From Candidatus Woykebacteria bacterium RBG_13_40_15 (GTDB taxonomy: Bacteria; Patescibacteria; Microgenomatia; Woykebacterales; RBG-16-39-9b), in assembly GCA_001816655.1 (NCBI GenBank), contig MHCP01000025.1:82320-146319 (forward strand): 64,000 bases of DNA. Reading direction: 5' to 3'. The notes under the pieces are model-generated. The model searched no databases. It was given only the letters and a program-made list of their open reading frames with translations, and was not told the DNA's origin. Shown here piece after piece: positions 1 to 7,548 of this stretch (positions are counted from its first letter, which is position 1; every line of letters starts with the position of its first letter). Position numbers and translations under genes: made by a program.

Positions 1-17
1 AATTCCGCCACGTCCGC
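1..17 (-). tRNA. tRNA-Leu, 5' part, cut by window edge
   Basis: The reverse complement gives a tRNA-Leu type 5' end: a GCGGACG acceptor strand followed by the TGGCGGAATT D-arm start, the same D-arm start as in the complete tRNA-Leu 9 bases away. The anticodon lies outside the window, so the isoacceptor is unknown. Confidence 0.75.
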
Positions 18-25
18 AAGTATCC

Positions 26-113
26 TGGTGCCGGGAGGGGGACTCGAACCCCCACGAACTCATCGCTCCCAGGATTTTAAGTCCTGTGCGTCTACCAATT
101 CCGCCATCCCGGC
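26..113 (-). tRNA. tRNA-Leu (anticodon UAA)
   Basis: An 88-nt class II tRNA with encoded CCA. The acceptor stem GCCGGGA pairs with TCCCGGC. The anticodon stem CAGGA/TCCTG encloses loop CTTAAAA, giving anticodon TAA. A long variable arm and the T-arm loop TTCGAGT are present. It is in tandem with a second tRNA-Leu gene at the window edge. Confidence 0.95.
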
Positions 114-163
114 AAGACTTAGTAATTCTAACAAATTTACCCTTAATTTCCAAGTTCTAACAC

Positions 164-192
164 TTGTTTTACAAAGGCCAATTAGATATGAT
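164..192 (+). promoter_or_regulatory. sigma70-type promoter of the YidC gene
   Basis: A TTGTTT -35 box and a TATGAT -10 box are separated by 17 bp. The -10 ends 9 nt before the ATG, so the mRNA would have a leader of only a few bases. Confidence 0.5.
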
Positions 193-201
193 TAGCTACG
201 A

Positions 202-897
202 ATGTTTTCTACACTAATTGCTACCTGGATGACGGTTGTGTATAAACCGTTATATAATTTGGTCGTATTTACGTACAATCTTACCCCCGGTCCTAGTTTT
301 GGATTGACAGTTCTTGGATTGGCTTTGCTTATCCGTTTTCTCCTTCTTTATTTTACCCTGCAAGGTTATAAACATGACAAAATGTTAGCAGAAGTAAAAC
401 CGCAGATCGCGAAAATAGAACATGATGATAGGCTCTCCCCAAAGGACAAGCTTCAGAAAATAGGTAATATAACAAAGCCTCTTGGAATAAGCCCATTTGC
501 TAGTTCAGTTCCTCTTTTTTCCCAACTTCTCTTCCTGGGAGTGCTTTATCAAATAATTCAGGTTGGTCTGACACCATCTGGATTCTCTAACTTATATTCC
601 TTTATAGGACACCCAAGTTCTTTCAACACTGATTTTTTGGGGTTCAATATGGCACGGCCGAGCTTAATTCTTGCGATGGTGGCTGTTTTCCTACTATTTC
701 TTGAAAGACTTTGGGAGTATACGGAAAAGAAGGACGTATTACGAACTAGTTTTTCTCAAATTTGGGACCCATTGATTTGGCCGGCTGGTAGTCTTATACT
801 TTTATTAGTGTTACCTAGTGCAAAGGCAATTTTTTTAATAACTTCTGTTGCCTTTTCACTAACAATAAAGTCTATCGTTCATCTTACTAGGCGATAA
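202..897 (+). CDS. yidC: YidC/Oxa1-family membrane protein insertase
   Basis: Inserts and folds proteins in the cytoplasmic membrane, alone or with the Sec translocon. The 231-aa protein has the short core-only form seen in Gram-positives and CPR bacteria, without the large periplasmic domain of proteobacterial YidC. Hydrophobic segments lie near residues 15-55, 100-125, 150-170 and 195-225. The charged cytoplasmic loop at about 58-95 (KHDKM...SPKDKLQ...) and the following PLFSQLLFLGVLYQII segment are typical of the family. It is followed after 9 nt by an SPFH-domain gene, with which it may be co-transcribed. No good Shine-Dalgarno sequence is seen; the -10 box is close to the ATG. Confidence 0.9.
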   Translation: MFSTLIATWMTVVYKPLYNLVVFTYNLTPGPSFGLTVLGLALLIRFLLLYFTLQGYKHDKMLAEVKPQIAKIEHDDRLSPKDKLQKIGNITKPLGISPFASSVPLFSQLLFLGVLYQIIQVGLTPSGFSNLYSFIGHPSSFNTDFLGFNMARPSLILAMVAVFLLFLERLWEYTEKKDVLRTSFSQIWDPLIWPAGSLILLLVLPSAKAIFLITSVAFSLTIKSIVHLTRR

Positions 898-906
898 GGA
901 GAAAAA

Positions 907-1470
907 ATGGCATCATTTGATCAATTAGTAATTTCCTTTTTGGTTGACGAGATTGCTGGTGGTTTTTTTGCTGACGTTCCACCAGGACATGTCGCGACAG
1001 TTTATGATCGTGGGAGAGGGGTTTTGAAACACACCTGGGGGCCTGGATTGCACTTCAAAATCCCCTTTTGGCAAAGAGCAAAAATATTCAATGCTCAAAC
1101 GCTTGAATACACGATTCGCGATAATTTTAACGCTGATGAAAACAAAGAGTCTCTTGGAGACAGCATGATAAACGCTGTTACATCCGACAATGTGAATGTT
1201 CAAATCAAGGGTACTATACTTTTTAGAATTAATAAAGAAAATGTGGTATCTCTCTGGGAAAATATCGGCGAAAATTTTGTTTCAAAAATAGTCCGTCCAG
1301 TATCCAGGAGTAGAATACGAGGTGTTATTTCTCAAGTAACGTTTGCCCAGATTAATACTCACAGGCATGAGATCGAATCAAAAATAAAAGAAATGCTTGA
1401 ATCTGAGTTCGCACCAAAAGGTATCATTGTCGAAAACGTTCTACTTTCCGATGTTGTCCAACCGGGGTAA
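907..1470 (+). CDS. SPFH/Band 7 domain protein, short
   Basis: Member of the stomatin/prohibitin (SPFH) family, whose members form membrane-associated scaffolds. The 187 aa cover little more than the SPFH core: the start (PPGHVATVYDRGRGVL, residues 25-40), GPGLHFKIPFWQ, the central NAVTSDNVNVQIKGTILF stretch and IIVENVLLSDVVQPG at the end. The protein stops right there, so the coiled-coil region usual in stomatins and prohibitins is absent. The N-terminus is only weakly hydrophobic. It follows yidC directly with AGGAGAAAAA upstream of its ATG. Whether the short C-terminus is native or a truncation cannot be told, but no continuation in another frame was found. Confidence 0.8.
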   Translation: MASFDQLVISFLVDEIAGGFFADVPPGHVATVYDRGRGVLKHTWGPGLHFKIPFWQRAKIFNAQTLEYTIRDNFNADENKESLGDSMINAVTSDNVNVQIKGTILFRINKENVVSLWENIGENFVSKIVRPVSRSRIRGVISQVTFAQINTHRHEIESKIKEMLESEFAPKGIIVENVLLSDVVQPG

Positions 1471-1579
1471 CTCTTTTCGAGGGCATTTAATTAATCCTAC
1501 CTTGACTTTTTCCCTAGAAAGAAATAAATTTTCTGATTAGATTGCCAGCTACACCAGCCAGACTAGAAAGGAGGGAGCC

Positions 1580-2308
1580 TTGCCTGAAACTAAGCATGCG
1601 AAAGAATTAACAGCTCTGGAGCATCGTAGCCTTTTGCTTGCTCTAAGAGAACCCTCTTCCACGTTCAGACAGATCGTGGAGGAAATCGAAGGAGAGCGTT
1701 GGTGTCGTAACGCAGCGAAAGAAGATCTGCTATTGTGGATCAAAGAAGCTCTTCAAGGTGCAGTAGATAAGATCGGTCGTAGATGGGCTAACACACACCC
1801 ACGTAGCTTCCCTGGAGAGCTTAAGCAAAGATATTTCGACCTAAACGCATTCCGTGATGCAATGGCTCATATAATCGCTTGTTGGGAGGAAGAGCTCTCT
1901 GATAGAAGGTTGGAAGAGGAGCAGATTACTCATCAAGAGGCGAATCTTCCAGGTGGGTTTGAGCCCCCTCGGTTCGAAGCAGAACCAGTCCCTGTCGAAG
2001 AAGAAGAAGAAGAAGAAGAAAGGATGGTGGTAGAAAGCACTTCGGGTGAGATCACCCATCCCGTAGCATCTGGTCAGACGCAACAAATTACCCCACCTCG
2101 GGTCTGCCCAAGATGCAGGGGTACTATGATCGCCGAGCGTGATTGGTACGGCTCTTACAGAAGCTGCCTCAATTGTGGCAATGTTCAAGAGCTAGATTCT
2201 GCCAACATTGCTCGTGCGGAAGAAATACTCACTCCAAGTGGAGGTGGAGACAACGAAAGGAAGAGAACGAAAGGCCCAAGCACAAGGCACGGGACCTTAA
2301 GGCTTTAG
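1580..2308 (+). CDS. Hypothetical protein with C-terminal zinc ribbon
   Basis: Function not recognised. The 242-aa protein has a helical N-terminal half (1-120), an acidic linker with an eight-Glu run (about 139-147), and a C-terminal CxxC-16-CxxC zinc ribbon (CPRC...CLNCG, about 175-200). The tail is basic and low-complexity. The start is TTG, chosen because a strong AAAGGAGG lies 6 nt upstream. The gene is GC-richer than its neighbours and belongs to the group of orphan genes with strong Shine-Dalgarno sequences. A promoter-like TTGACT with a TAAATT box lies about 75 bases upstream, so it has a real 5' leader. Confidence 0.7.
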   Translation: MPETKHAKELTALEHRSLLLALREPSSTFRQIVEEIEGERWCRNAAKEDLLLWIKEALQGAVDKIGRRWANTHPRSFPGELKQRYFDLNAFRDAMAHIIACWEEELSDRRLEEEQITHQEANLPGGFEPPRFEAEPVPVEEEEEEEERMVVESTSGEITHPVASGQTQQITPPRVCPRCRGTMIAERDWYGSYRSCLNCGNVQELDSANIARAEEILTPSGGGDNERKRTKGPSTRHGTLRL

Positions 2309-2340
2309 AAGGGTCAGCTGCAAACGTGGTTGGCCCTTCT
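2307..2340 (+). terminator. Hairpin terminator after the zinc-ribbon gene
   Basis: AGAAGGG pairs with CCCTTCT, extendable to 10 bp with one mismatch. It overlaps the stop codon. The downstream T-run is weak. Confidence 0.5.
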
Positions 2341-2371
2341 GTCACATTTAATTGGTCGTTAATTTTTAGAT

Positions 2372-3061
2372 TTAGAATTTAAATTTGGCTACAAAATCGA
2401 AACTGCAAGTGCAAGGCGCATTTTTACAAACATGGCAATCATTAGAAAAAAGAGTTGAGAGTTCTTTTGAAACATCCACCTCAATTGAATTAAATACCCC
2501 CATCAGACAGGAGTAAAGATCAGCTGCTTCTTTTGAAATTTTATCAAAATCCTCTTCTTTGTGCTGACCACGAAAAGTCAAGACGCTTTCAGAAAACTCG
2601 CCCAATTCTTCTGCCAGGTGAATACCCCCATGTTCCAAGCTCCTCTCCTCAGGAGGATAAATTCTCCTAAACATTTTTTGAAAGTCACTTAAAGTTGCTG
2701 GTTTCAAGGCCTTAACATTATTAGGAATGGATTTGCGTTTTTTAACCTTTTTCTCCTTACAGGAACATGGGCAAGTACTACAATAAGAGCAAAGATAAGG
2801 AAACCTACTCCAAATTTCATCCTCAATTTGTATATGAAGATGGTTCATTATAGACATGAGCCAACTAAGTGAGAGTAAAAGATTAATTTTTGTTTTTTCC
2901 CGGTCTTTTTTTCGAATACCTTTCAGTCCCCTCATTGCAAATCTTTGTGTATTAGTCAGCAAGTTACCGACACTATAATTTCGCATATTGTGTAGACCAT
3001 AGACTTGTTGAACGAAATCTTGGTATTCAGAAATTGTGCTATTAGGCTTAACCGATGGCAT
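2372..3061 (-). CDS. MazG-like domain protein with two Cys clusters
   Basis: The C-terminal half resembles the all-alpha NTP pyrophosphatase (MazG) fold: HLAEELGEFSES (about 148-160) supplies the EExxE metal site and KEAADLYS (about 180-188) the ExxD part. If active it would hydrolyse a nucleoside triphosphate to the monophosphate. Unusual are two Cys-rich motifs, CSYCSTCPCSC near residue 91 and CHVCKNAPCTC near the C-terminus, which could bind zinc or an iron-sulfur cluster. A TACAAT box lies 10 nt before the ATG. The NTP-PPase assignment is moderately sure; the substrate is unknown. Confidence 0.65.
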   Translation of the reverse strand: MPSVKPNSTISEYQDFVQQVYGLHNMRNYSVGNLLTNTQRFAMRGLKGIRKKDREKTKINLLLSLSWLMSIMNHLHIQIEDEIWSRFPYLCSYCSTCPCSCKEKKVKKRKSIPNNVKALKPATLSDFQKMFRRIYPPEERSLEHGGIHLAEELGEFSESVLTFRGQHKEEDFDKISKEAADLYSCLMGVFNSIEVDVSKELSTLFSNDCHVCKNAPCTCSFDFVAKFKF

Positions 3062-3188
3062 AAGTGCCTCTATTGTAGTTTTAAATAGACCAAAAAGTCA
3101 ATTATAGGTTAGTTTAGAGATGGCAAAATCAATTCTATGGTGAGCATGTCGAATCCATGTATAATTAAATAGGTGATTGGGGGCTAAA

Positions 3189-3809
3189 TTGAAAAACTTA
3201 CACAGGTATTATTCGATCTTCTCTTACAAGTTTACGCAGTTAATTATCGCTTGTACCGCCGTTTTTGTTCTATCGTTGGTAGTAAAACTATTTCCGATTT
3301 CACAACTAGAGATAGCCTTATTCCGTTTGATTAATCACCTACCAGGCGTGCTTTATTTACCTTTAGTTATAATAATGCAGGCTGGTGCTTATTTTTCGAT
3401 ACTTATCTTTGCAACTATTGCTTTTGTTTTTAAGAAAAGGTTTCTTGCAGCAGAGTTACTTTTTGGTGGGACGTTAGCTTGGATTCTAGCTTGGGCTATA
3501 AAGTTAGCTGTTGTTAGACCTAGGCCTTTTGAAGTTTTAAGCCAAGTTTCATTGCGTGAATCAAATGTATATGGTTTTGGATTTCCTTCCGCGCACGCAG
3601 CAGTTGCCGCCGCTCTTGTAGCTGTCGCAAGCTTTCACTTCAAGAGTTGTTATTCATGGCTACTTTGGGTAGCAGTATTGATTGTTGCTTTTGCAAGAAT
3701 TTATATGGGAGTTCATCTTCCGCTTGATGTAGCGGGAGGAGTTGCCTTGGGTTGGTTTGCGGGCCTTTTTACCCAATTAATTTTCAAATCTACCAGAAAA
3801 AGCGATTGA
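3189..3809 (+). CDS. PAP2-family membrane phosphatase
   Basis: An integral membrane phosphatase of the type 2 phosphatidic acid phosphatase family, likely acting on a lipid or polyprenyl phosphate outside the membrane. The three signature motifs are present: KLAVVRPRPFE, FPSAHA and RIYMGVHLPLDVAGG, with about five hydrophobic segments. Two TTG starts are possible. I prefer the one at 3189 because AGGTGA sits 12 nt upstream; at the alternative, 3177, that box would touch the start. A TATAAT box (3160-3165) precedes the gene. UppP-like or PgpB-like activity cannot be separated by eye. Confidence 0.85.
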   Translation: MKNLHRYYSIFSYKFTQLIIACTAVFVLSLVVKLFPISQLEIALFRLINHLPGVLYLPLVIIMQAGAYFSILIFATIAFVFKKRFLAAELLFGGTLAWILAWAIKLAVVRPRPFEVLSQVSLRESNVYGFGFPSAHAAVAAALVAVASFHFKSCYSWLLWVAVLIVAFARIYMGVHLPLDVAGGVALGWFAGLFTQLIFKSTRKSD

Positions 3810-3811
3810 AT

Positions 3812-4264
3812 CTACTTAATATATTCGGTATAACCGCCAAGAAGGTTATAAACTTCCCTGAAGCTTTCTTGTTTAAACACCTCAAGTGCTTTGGAGCTTC
3901 GGCCGCCGGATTTACAGTAAATTAGATAGGCACCATTTTTGTCTAAGGAAGCAATTTTTGATTCGAAATCGCTTTGGTAAAAGTCAATGTTAGTAGCATT
4001 TTCAATATGCCCTTGTGCAAACTCGTCGGGAGTTCTAATGTCAATTATAAGAAAGTCTTTATTACCAGAGTTTCGTTTGATTAGTTCCTTAGCGTCAGTG
4101 GTGGAGATTGATTGATAAGTCTCCGTTTTAGCCTGTAAAATATTATTTGTATTACCCTCTTTGGAAACTTCTTTAGTTTTAGAGTTTCCAATGACAACAA
4201 AAATTCCAAAAATTGCTCCAATTATTAAAATACCTATTACGAAAAGTTTTGTATTGTTTTTCAT
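3812..4264 (-). CDS. Membrane-anchored rhodanese-like protein
   Basis: An N-terminal membrane anchor (residues 5-25) is followed by a short linker and one rhodanese domain (about 50-150). The active-site loop YCKSGGRSSKAL contains the catalytic Cys, so sulfur transfer is plausible; the domain should lie outside the membrane. The start is the MKNNTKL methionine, because a TACAAT -10 box ends exactly 6 nt before it, giving a leaderless mRNA. A longer reading frame upstream runs into a repeat element and is not credible. It is convergent with the PAP2 gene, ends 2 nt apart. Confidence 0.85.
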   Translation of the reverse strand: MKNNTKLFVIGILIIGAIFGIFVVIGNSKTKEVSKEGNTNNILQAKTETYQSISTTDAKELIKRNSGNKDFLIIDIRTPDEFAQGHIENATNIDFYQSDFESKIASLDKNGAYLIYCKSGGRSSKALEVFKQESFREVYNLLGGYTEYIK

Positions 4265-4317
4265 GTAGCAATTGTAACAGAAATAATTATTAATTTCTGG
4301 GGGACTGAGAGTTGTCT

Positions 4318-4390
4318 GGTGTACTAAATTTATCCTGAGCGAAGTCGAAGGAAAGCGAAGGTTTAGAACTTTTTGTGCCGACATCTAACC
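4318..4390. repeat. Copy of intergenic repeat family B
   Basis: Begins with GTCTGGTGTAC, contains TCCTGAGCGAAGTCGAAGG, and ends AACTTTTTGTGCCGA. The same order of blocks is found at about 10006-10135, 11538-11620 and 12207-12249. This copy lies just upstream of a decayed toxin-antitoxin pair. Confidence 0.6.
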
Positions 4391-4510
4391 AGCCGCTTCT
4401 AGAATCTTTAAAACAACTTTATGATGTTTTTCTGAATTTCTCAATTACTTAATGTTATATATTAGTATTGATTTTTTCAACTTAAAAAAGTATCATGCTA
4501 TTATACGACT

Positions 4511-4714
4511 AAGGTAAAACCAACATCAACGCTAGCTTTAGAAGAAGCAAGGGAAGCAGTAGTAAAAATTAGGACCTTAAAGCCTCTCCTTTCCCCAATG
4601 GACTAGGAAACTCTTGTTACTCTAATGGACAAGGAATTGATGGGGCACCTAGATAAAAGCCTGAAAGAGGCTGAAAGGGGTCAACTGGAACCTCTAAAAA
4701 ACATTTTAATTTAG
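4511..4714 (+). pseudogene. Decayed antitoxin gene
   Basis: One frame reads as a 68-codon antitoxin-like protein (LEEAREAVVKI ... MDKELMGHLDKSLKEAERG ... LEPLKN) interrupted by an in-frame TAG after SPMD. The expected start codon is AAG instead of ATG. A TATTAT box lies 6 nt before that position, the spacing seen at intact leaderless genes in this window. It is followed directly by a frameshifted toxin gene. The helical tail resembles the C-terminal part of Phd/RelB-type antitoxins. Confidence 0.55.
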
Positions 4715-4938
4715 ATGTATCAAAGAGTTACTACTCTCTCAGCTAAGCGTTCTCTTAAAAAGCTCCCCTTGAAATTACGTGAGGAAATCATAAACGCTAC
4801 CAAGGTACTTGAGGAGAATCAGCTAGAAGGCGAAAAACTTTCCGGTAGTCTTAATTTCCTGTACTCCTTCTTGTAATAATTCATTTTGCTGATAAAAGAG
4901 AAAACTTCTACAAGAAGTTGCGTAACCTTTTCCGCTAG
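4715..4938 (+). pseudogene. Decayed RelE/ParE-like toxin gene, frameshifted
   Basis: Starts at the ATG immediately after the antitoxin stop. It reads MYQRVTTLSAKRSLKKLP ... LEGEKLSGSLNFLYSF, then stops. The sense continues in another frame (VIIHFADKRENFYKKLRNLF) to a TAG. The start and the Lys-rich first helix match RelE/ParE toxins such as the intact one at 11933. One frameshift near 4873 has broken the gene. Confidence 0.55.
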
Positions 4939-5031
4939 ATTAAAGACAAGTCTGTTTATTCTTTTAGGACTAAACCCTTCTTTGAAAACTTCTTCAATAG
5001 GGAACTTTTATGCTCTTATTTAAACAAAGAA

Positions 5032-5055
5032 AAACGACCCATTTCTGAGTCGTTT
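5032..5055. terminator. Hairpin terminator, probably bidirectional
   Basis: AAACGAC pairs with GTCGTTT. It has A-rich sequence on one side and TCTCC on the other. It separates the decayed TA pair from the next minus-strand gene. Confidence 0.4.
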
Positions 5056-5176
5056 CTCCTCCTAAGAAAACCAATTTCTTGATTTGCTTAGGGAAAGGCA
5101 GGTCTCACAGGCAGAGCCTCAAGCCTCTCCTTCAATTTCCTAAAGGATGGGTTTAGTTCGACGAGGCAGTTTGTGC

Positions 5177-5491
5177 TTAAGAAAGCCGCTCGTTCAGACT
5201 GTCAATTGCTACGGAGATGGCCGCATGGCGGTAATCCAGTTGCTCTAGCTCCTGAATTACCCAAGGCAATGCTTCCTCTAGGATAATCATTGCCTCCAGA
5301 GTCCGAAGCTGACTGCATAGGCCTCCGATTTCCTGCAGTCTGCCTCTTTCCAATTCCTCAGCAGACATGAATCTTCCGCCGCTCCTGACCCCACCTCTTG
5401 CCATAGCGGGCTCAATTCCCTTCAGGTTCTCGCAGTGCGTTTTTATAGAGGTTATTACTGCCTCGTGTGCAGGTTTTAGTTCTTTTGGCAT
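5177..5491 (-). CDS. Hypothetical helical protein
   Basis: Not recognised. 104 aa, almost entirely predicted helix, with no membrane segment and no Cys-based motif. AAAGGGAGGTGAGAG precedes the ATG, a near-perfect Shine-Dalgarno sequence, and a TATAAT box lies about 30 nt upstream. Codon use is GC-richer than in neighbouring core genes. It belongs to the SD-led orphan class. Confidence 0.65.
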   Translation of the reverse strand: MPKELKPAHEAVITSIKTHCENLKGIEPAMARGGVRSGGRFMSAEELERGRLQEIGGLCSQLRTLEAMIILEEALPWVIQELEQLDYRHAAISVAIDSLNERLS

Positions 5492-5567
5492 CTCTCACCT
5501 CCCTTTCTTGATTGCTAGATTATATCAAACTATGTCAAAGTTGTTTGCAATAGATTGATGCAGCCTT

Positions 5568-5587
5568 ACACCCCTGGGGTGTTTTAG
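5568..5587 (+). terminator. Hairpin with T-run
   Basis: ACACC/GGTGT stem around CCTGG, followed by TTTT. No plus-strand gene ends immediately before it, so its target transcript is unclear. Confidence 0.35.
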
Positions 5588-5636
5588 GTTTACACCTGCG
5601 GTCGTTTATATTATTTTTGATTTGTAGTGATGATTA

Positions 5637-5684
5637 CAAGGACGGGCCTTGCAAGCTGACAAGCTCATAAATGAAAAAGGAGTA
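5637..5684. repeat. Repeat C, copy 1
   Basis: 48 bp almost identical to 8658-8704. It contains the hairpin CAAGG-ACGGG-CCTTG followed by CAAGCTGACAAGCTCATAAA. Each copy lies about 150 bases upstream of a minus-strand SD-led gene. Confidence 0.65.
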
Positions 5685-5713
5685 ATTCGTGCGTCAACCC
5701 CGCGGGTTGGAAG

Positions 5714-5747
5714 CTAAATAGACAACGAAGGGGTTGGTTGTTTAAGG
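5714..5747. repeat. Repeat A, copy 1 (before Fic)
   Basis: The core CTAAATAGACAACGAAGGGG is followed by TTGGTTGTTTAAGG. It is an imperfect inverted repeat (ACAAC/GTTGT) matching copies at 6858-6893 and 7549-7584. The three copies bracket the Fic gene and the HicBA pair. Confidence 0.65.
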
Positions 5748-5782
5748 GATCAAATCCTCTGTAATACCTGTAAAAGCACTTG

Positions 5783-5814
5783 AAAATCGTCTAAAAATCG
5801 TCTAAAATTAGTCT
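5783..5814 (+). promoter_or_regulatory. Three 11-bp direct repeats abutting the fic start
   Basis: AAAATCGTCT, AAAATCGTCT and AAAATTAGTCT occur in a row with 11-bp spacing and end 3 nt before the ATG. One helical turn per repeat suggests an operator read from one DNA face. The last copy also contains a TAAAAT -10-like box. Confidence 0.45.
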
Positions 5815-5817
5815 AAT

Positions 5818-6855
5818 ATGTTTAATCCTCACTACACTATCACAAACCAGATTTTGGCAAATATCAAAAGGATTGCCGATTTAATAAACGAGTTGAACCA
5901 TAGGCGCTTCCCTCATGTCGTTTTGGTTGAGTTGGAGAAAACCGCAAGAGCAGTTTCTACCTATGCCTCAACCAGCATTGAAGGAAATCCTCTCCCCTTA
6001 ACTGAAGTTAAAAAAATTCTCAAATCAAAACCATCTCATGTTCGAGAGAGTGAAAAAGAGGTTTTAAATTATAACCAAGCATTACAAGATCTAAACAAAA
6101 AACTTGAAGAAGGTAAAGTTAAATTGTCCCTTGATTTAATATTAAAGATCCAAAAACAGGTGACTGAGGGTCTCTTACCACCTTTTGAGTCTGGACTTTT
6201 AAGGCAAAAACCTGTTGTAATAAACGACCCACGGACCAAACAAGTTAAGTTTCTACCTCCTGATATAAAAGATGTAGAACCTTTTTTAAAAGATTTAATA
6301 GGATTTGTAAACGCTAGCAGAGATAAAATCGATCCACTTATTTTAGCCGGTATATTTCATAAACAAATGGTAATAATCCATCCATTCACAGATGGTAACG
6401 GCAGAACTACTCGTCTTGCAACAAAAGTACTTCTAGCTGAAATGGGATTAAATACCTTTAATCTGTTTAGCTTCGAGAATTACTACAACAGAAACGTTAC
6501 AAGGTATTTTCAGACTGTCGGAGAGTTTGGAAACTACTATGATTTACTTGATAAGATCGATTTTACACCTTGGCTTGAGTATTTTACTGAAGGAATCATA
6601 GACGAGCTCCTCCGAATACAAAAACTCCTTCCGGAGGTTGGGATAAGCCCTGAAACGAAGCTTCAAACCTACCACCTAAAGATACTTGGTTTTATTGGAG
6701 AAAAAGGGTTTATTACTGACAGCGATTATGCACAATTGGGCACCCGTGCAAAAGCCACAAGAGCACTTGACTTTCAAAAACTACTGGAGCTTGGTTTAAT
6801 CGAAAGAAAAGGAAAAGGCAAGGCAACTTACTATATTTTAAGAGAGAAACAATAA
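5818..6855 (+). CDS. Fic-domain protein (probable AMPylator)
   Basis: Fic proteins transfer AMP or another phosphate-containing group from a nucleotide to a target hydroxyl. The 345-aa protein carries the catalytic HPFTDGNGRTTR motif (about 182-193). An N-terminal inhibitory helix motif STSIEGN (about 51-57) fits the class II [S/T]xxxE[G/N] signature, so the enzyme should be self-inhibited in cis. The C-terminal ~70 aa look like a winged helix, as in many stand-alone bacterial Fic regulators. The 11-bp repeats directly upstream would suit autoregulation by that domain. It is bracketed by two copies of repeat A. Target unknown. Confidence 0.9.
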   Translation: MFNPHYTITNQILANIKRIADLINELNHRRFPHVVLVELEKTARAVSTYASTSIEGNPLPLTEVKKILKSKPSHVRESEKEVLNYNQALQDLNKKLEEGKVKLSLDLILKIQKQVTEGLLPPFESGLLRQKPVVINDPRTKQVKFLPPDIKDVEPFLKDLIGFVNASRDKIDPLILAGIFHKQMVIIHPFTDGNGRTTRLATKVLLAEMGLNTFNLFSFENYYNRNVTRYFQTVGEFGNYYDLLDKIDFTPWLEYFTEGIIDELLRIQKLLPEVGISPETKLQTYHLKILGFIGEKGFITDSDYAQLGTRAKATRALDFQKLLELGLIERKGKGKATYYILREKQ

Positions 6856-6857
6856 GT

Positions 6858-6893
6858 CTGTAAATAAACAATGAGGGGGGGGGGTGGTTGTTG
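6858..6893. repeat. Repeat A, copy 2 (between Fic and HicBA)
   Basis: GTAAATAAACAATGAG is followed by a run of ten G, then TGGTTGTTG. It starts 3 nt after the fic stop. The G-run is longer than in the other copies. Confidence 0.65.
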
Positions 6894-6894
6894 A

Positions 6895-6924
6895 TTGACA
6901 TAGCTAGGTATTATATACTTATAA
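6895..6924 (+). promoter_or_regulatory. Promoter of hicBA
   Basis: TTGACA directly after repeat A copy 2, with TTATAA-type -10 sequences about 18 bp downstream. This leaves a leader of roughly 30 nt before hicB. Confidence 0.4.
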
Positions 6925-6958
6925 ATGTATTGTCCAAAATAGTTAAAGAGATACTGAC

Positions 6959-7279
6959 ATGAAACAGATAAATCGACTACCAAAACTTCCAAAAAAAATA
7001 TTAGTTGAGATAAAAAAGGCTGATTCTGGAGATTTTTTAGCTTATATCCCCGAGTTTGACATTTTCACTGAGGCTGATAATCCCGCACACTTGATTCTCC
7101 AAGTTAATGATTTGATATATGCTTACTTTGACGTCCCTAAAAAATATCAAGCACAACTTCATTTTTTCCCTCCGTTAGAAGTCTTGGAGGATTTGTGGGG
7201 TATTAGAGAGGTAAAACTACCAAAAGTCCAATTTAGCTCCTTCTACACCCCAAACAGCCACCTGCTCCAGTGCGTATGA
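6959..7279 (+). CDS. hicB: HicB-like antitoxin
   Basis: 106 aa. Residues 15-60 (LVEIKKADSGDFLAYIPEFD ... ADNPAHLILQVNDLIYAYF) match the partial RNase H fold of HicB antitoxins, in which a substrate-like strand pair is followed by a helix. It would neutralise the HicA toxin encoded next. The stop codon overlaps the hicA start (ATGA), so the two are translationally coupled. The order is antitoxin first, the reverse of the common hicAB order. No separate DNA-binding domain is obvious in the C-terminal tail. Confidence 0.65.
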   Translation: MKQINRLPKLPKKILVEIKKADSGDFLAYIPEFDIFTEADNPAHLILQVNDLIYAYFDVPKKYQAQLHFFPPLEVLEDLWGIREVKLPKVQFSSFYTPNSHLLQCV

Positions 7280-7518
7280 AATCATTTGGCTCCAAAGACT
7301 TAATCAGATGTTTGCTTTGTTTAAAGTTTAAAGAAGGCAAACAGGTAGCGTCATCTCACATAAAATACCATTGTCCTAAGAAAGCAGCTGTTGGAACCCG
7401 CCCATTCATAACCGTTATTCTAGGTAGAAAAACGTATGATCCGGTAACTAGGGGTAGATATTTGAACCAAATGAAAAAACTGGGATACTCTCTTGAAGAA
7501 ATAAAAAAGTGTATGTAG
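7276..7518 (+). CDS. hicA: HicA-like mRNA-interferase toxin
   Basis: 80 aa from the ATG in the ATGA overlap with hicB. MKSFGSKDLIRCLLCLKFKE resembles the first helix and strand of HicA, and SSHIKYHCP contains the expected catalytic His. HicA toxins cut mRNA and are double-stranded-RNA-binding-like proteins. The C-terminal helix (TRGRYLNQMKKLGYSLEEIKK) is longer than usual. The toxin call depends on the HicB neighbour. It is followed by repeat A copy 3. Confidence 0.6.
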   Translation: MKSFGSKDLIRCLLCLKFKEGKQVASSHIKYHCPKKAAVGTRPFITVILGRKTYDPVTRGRYLNQMKKLGYSLEEIKKCM

Positions 7519-7548
7519 CTACTGTGTTTTAACAGAAAAAATTTTTCG

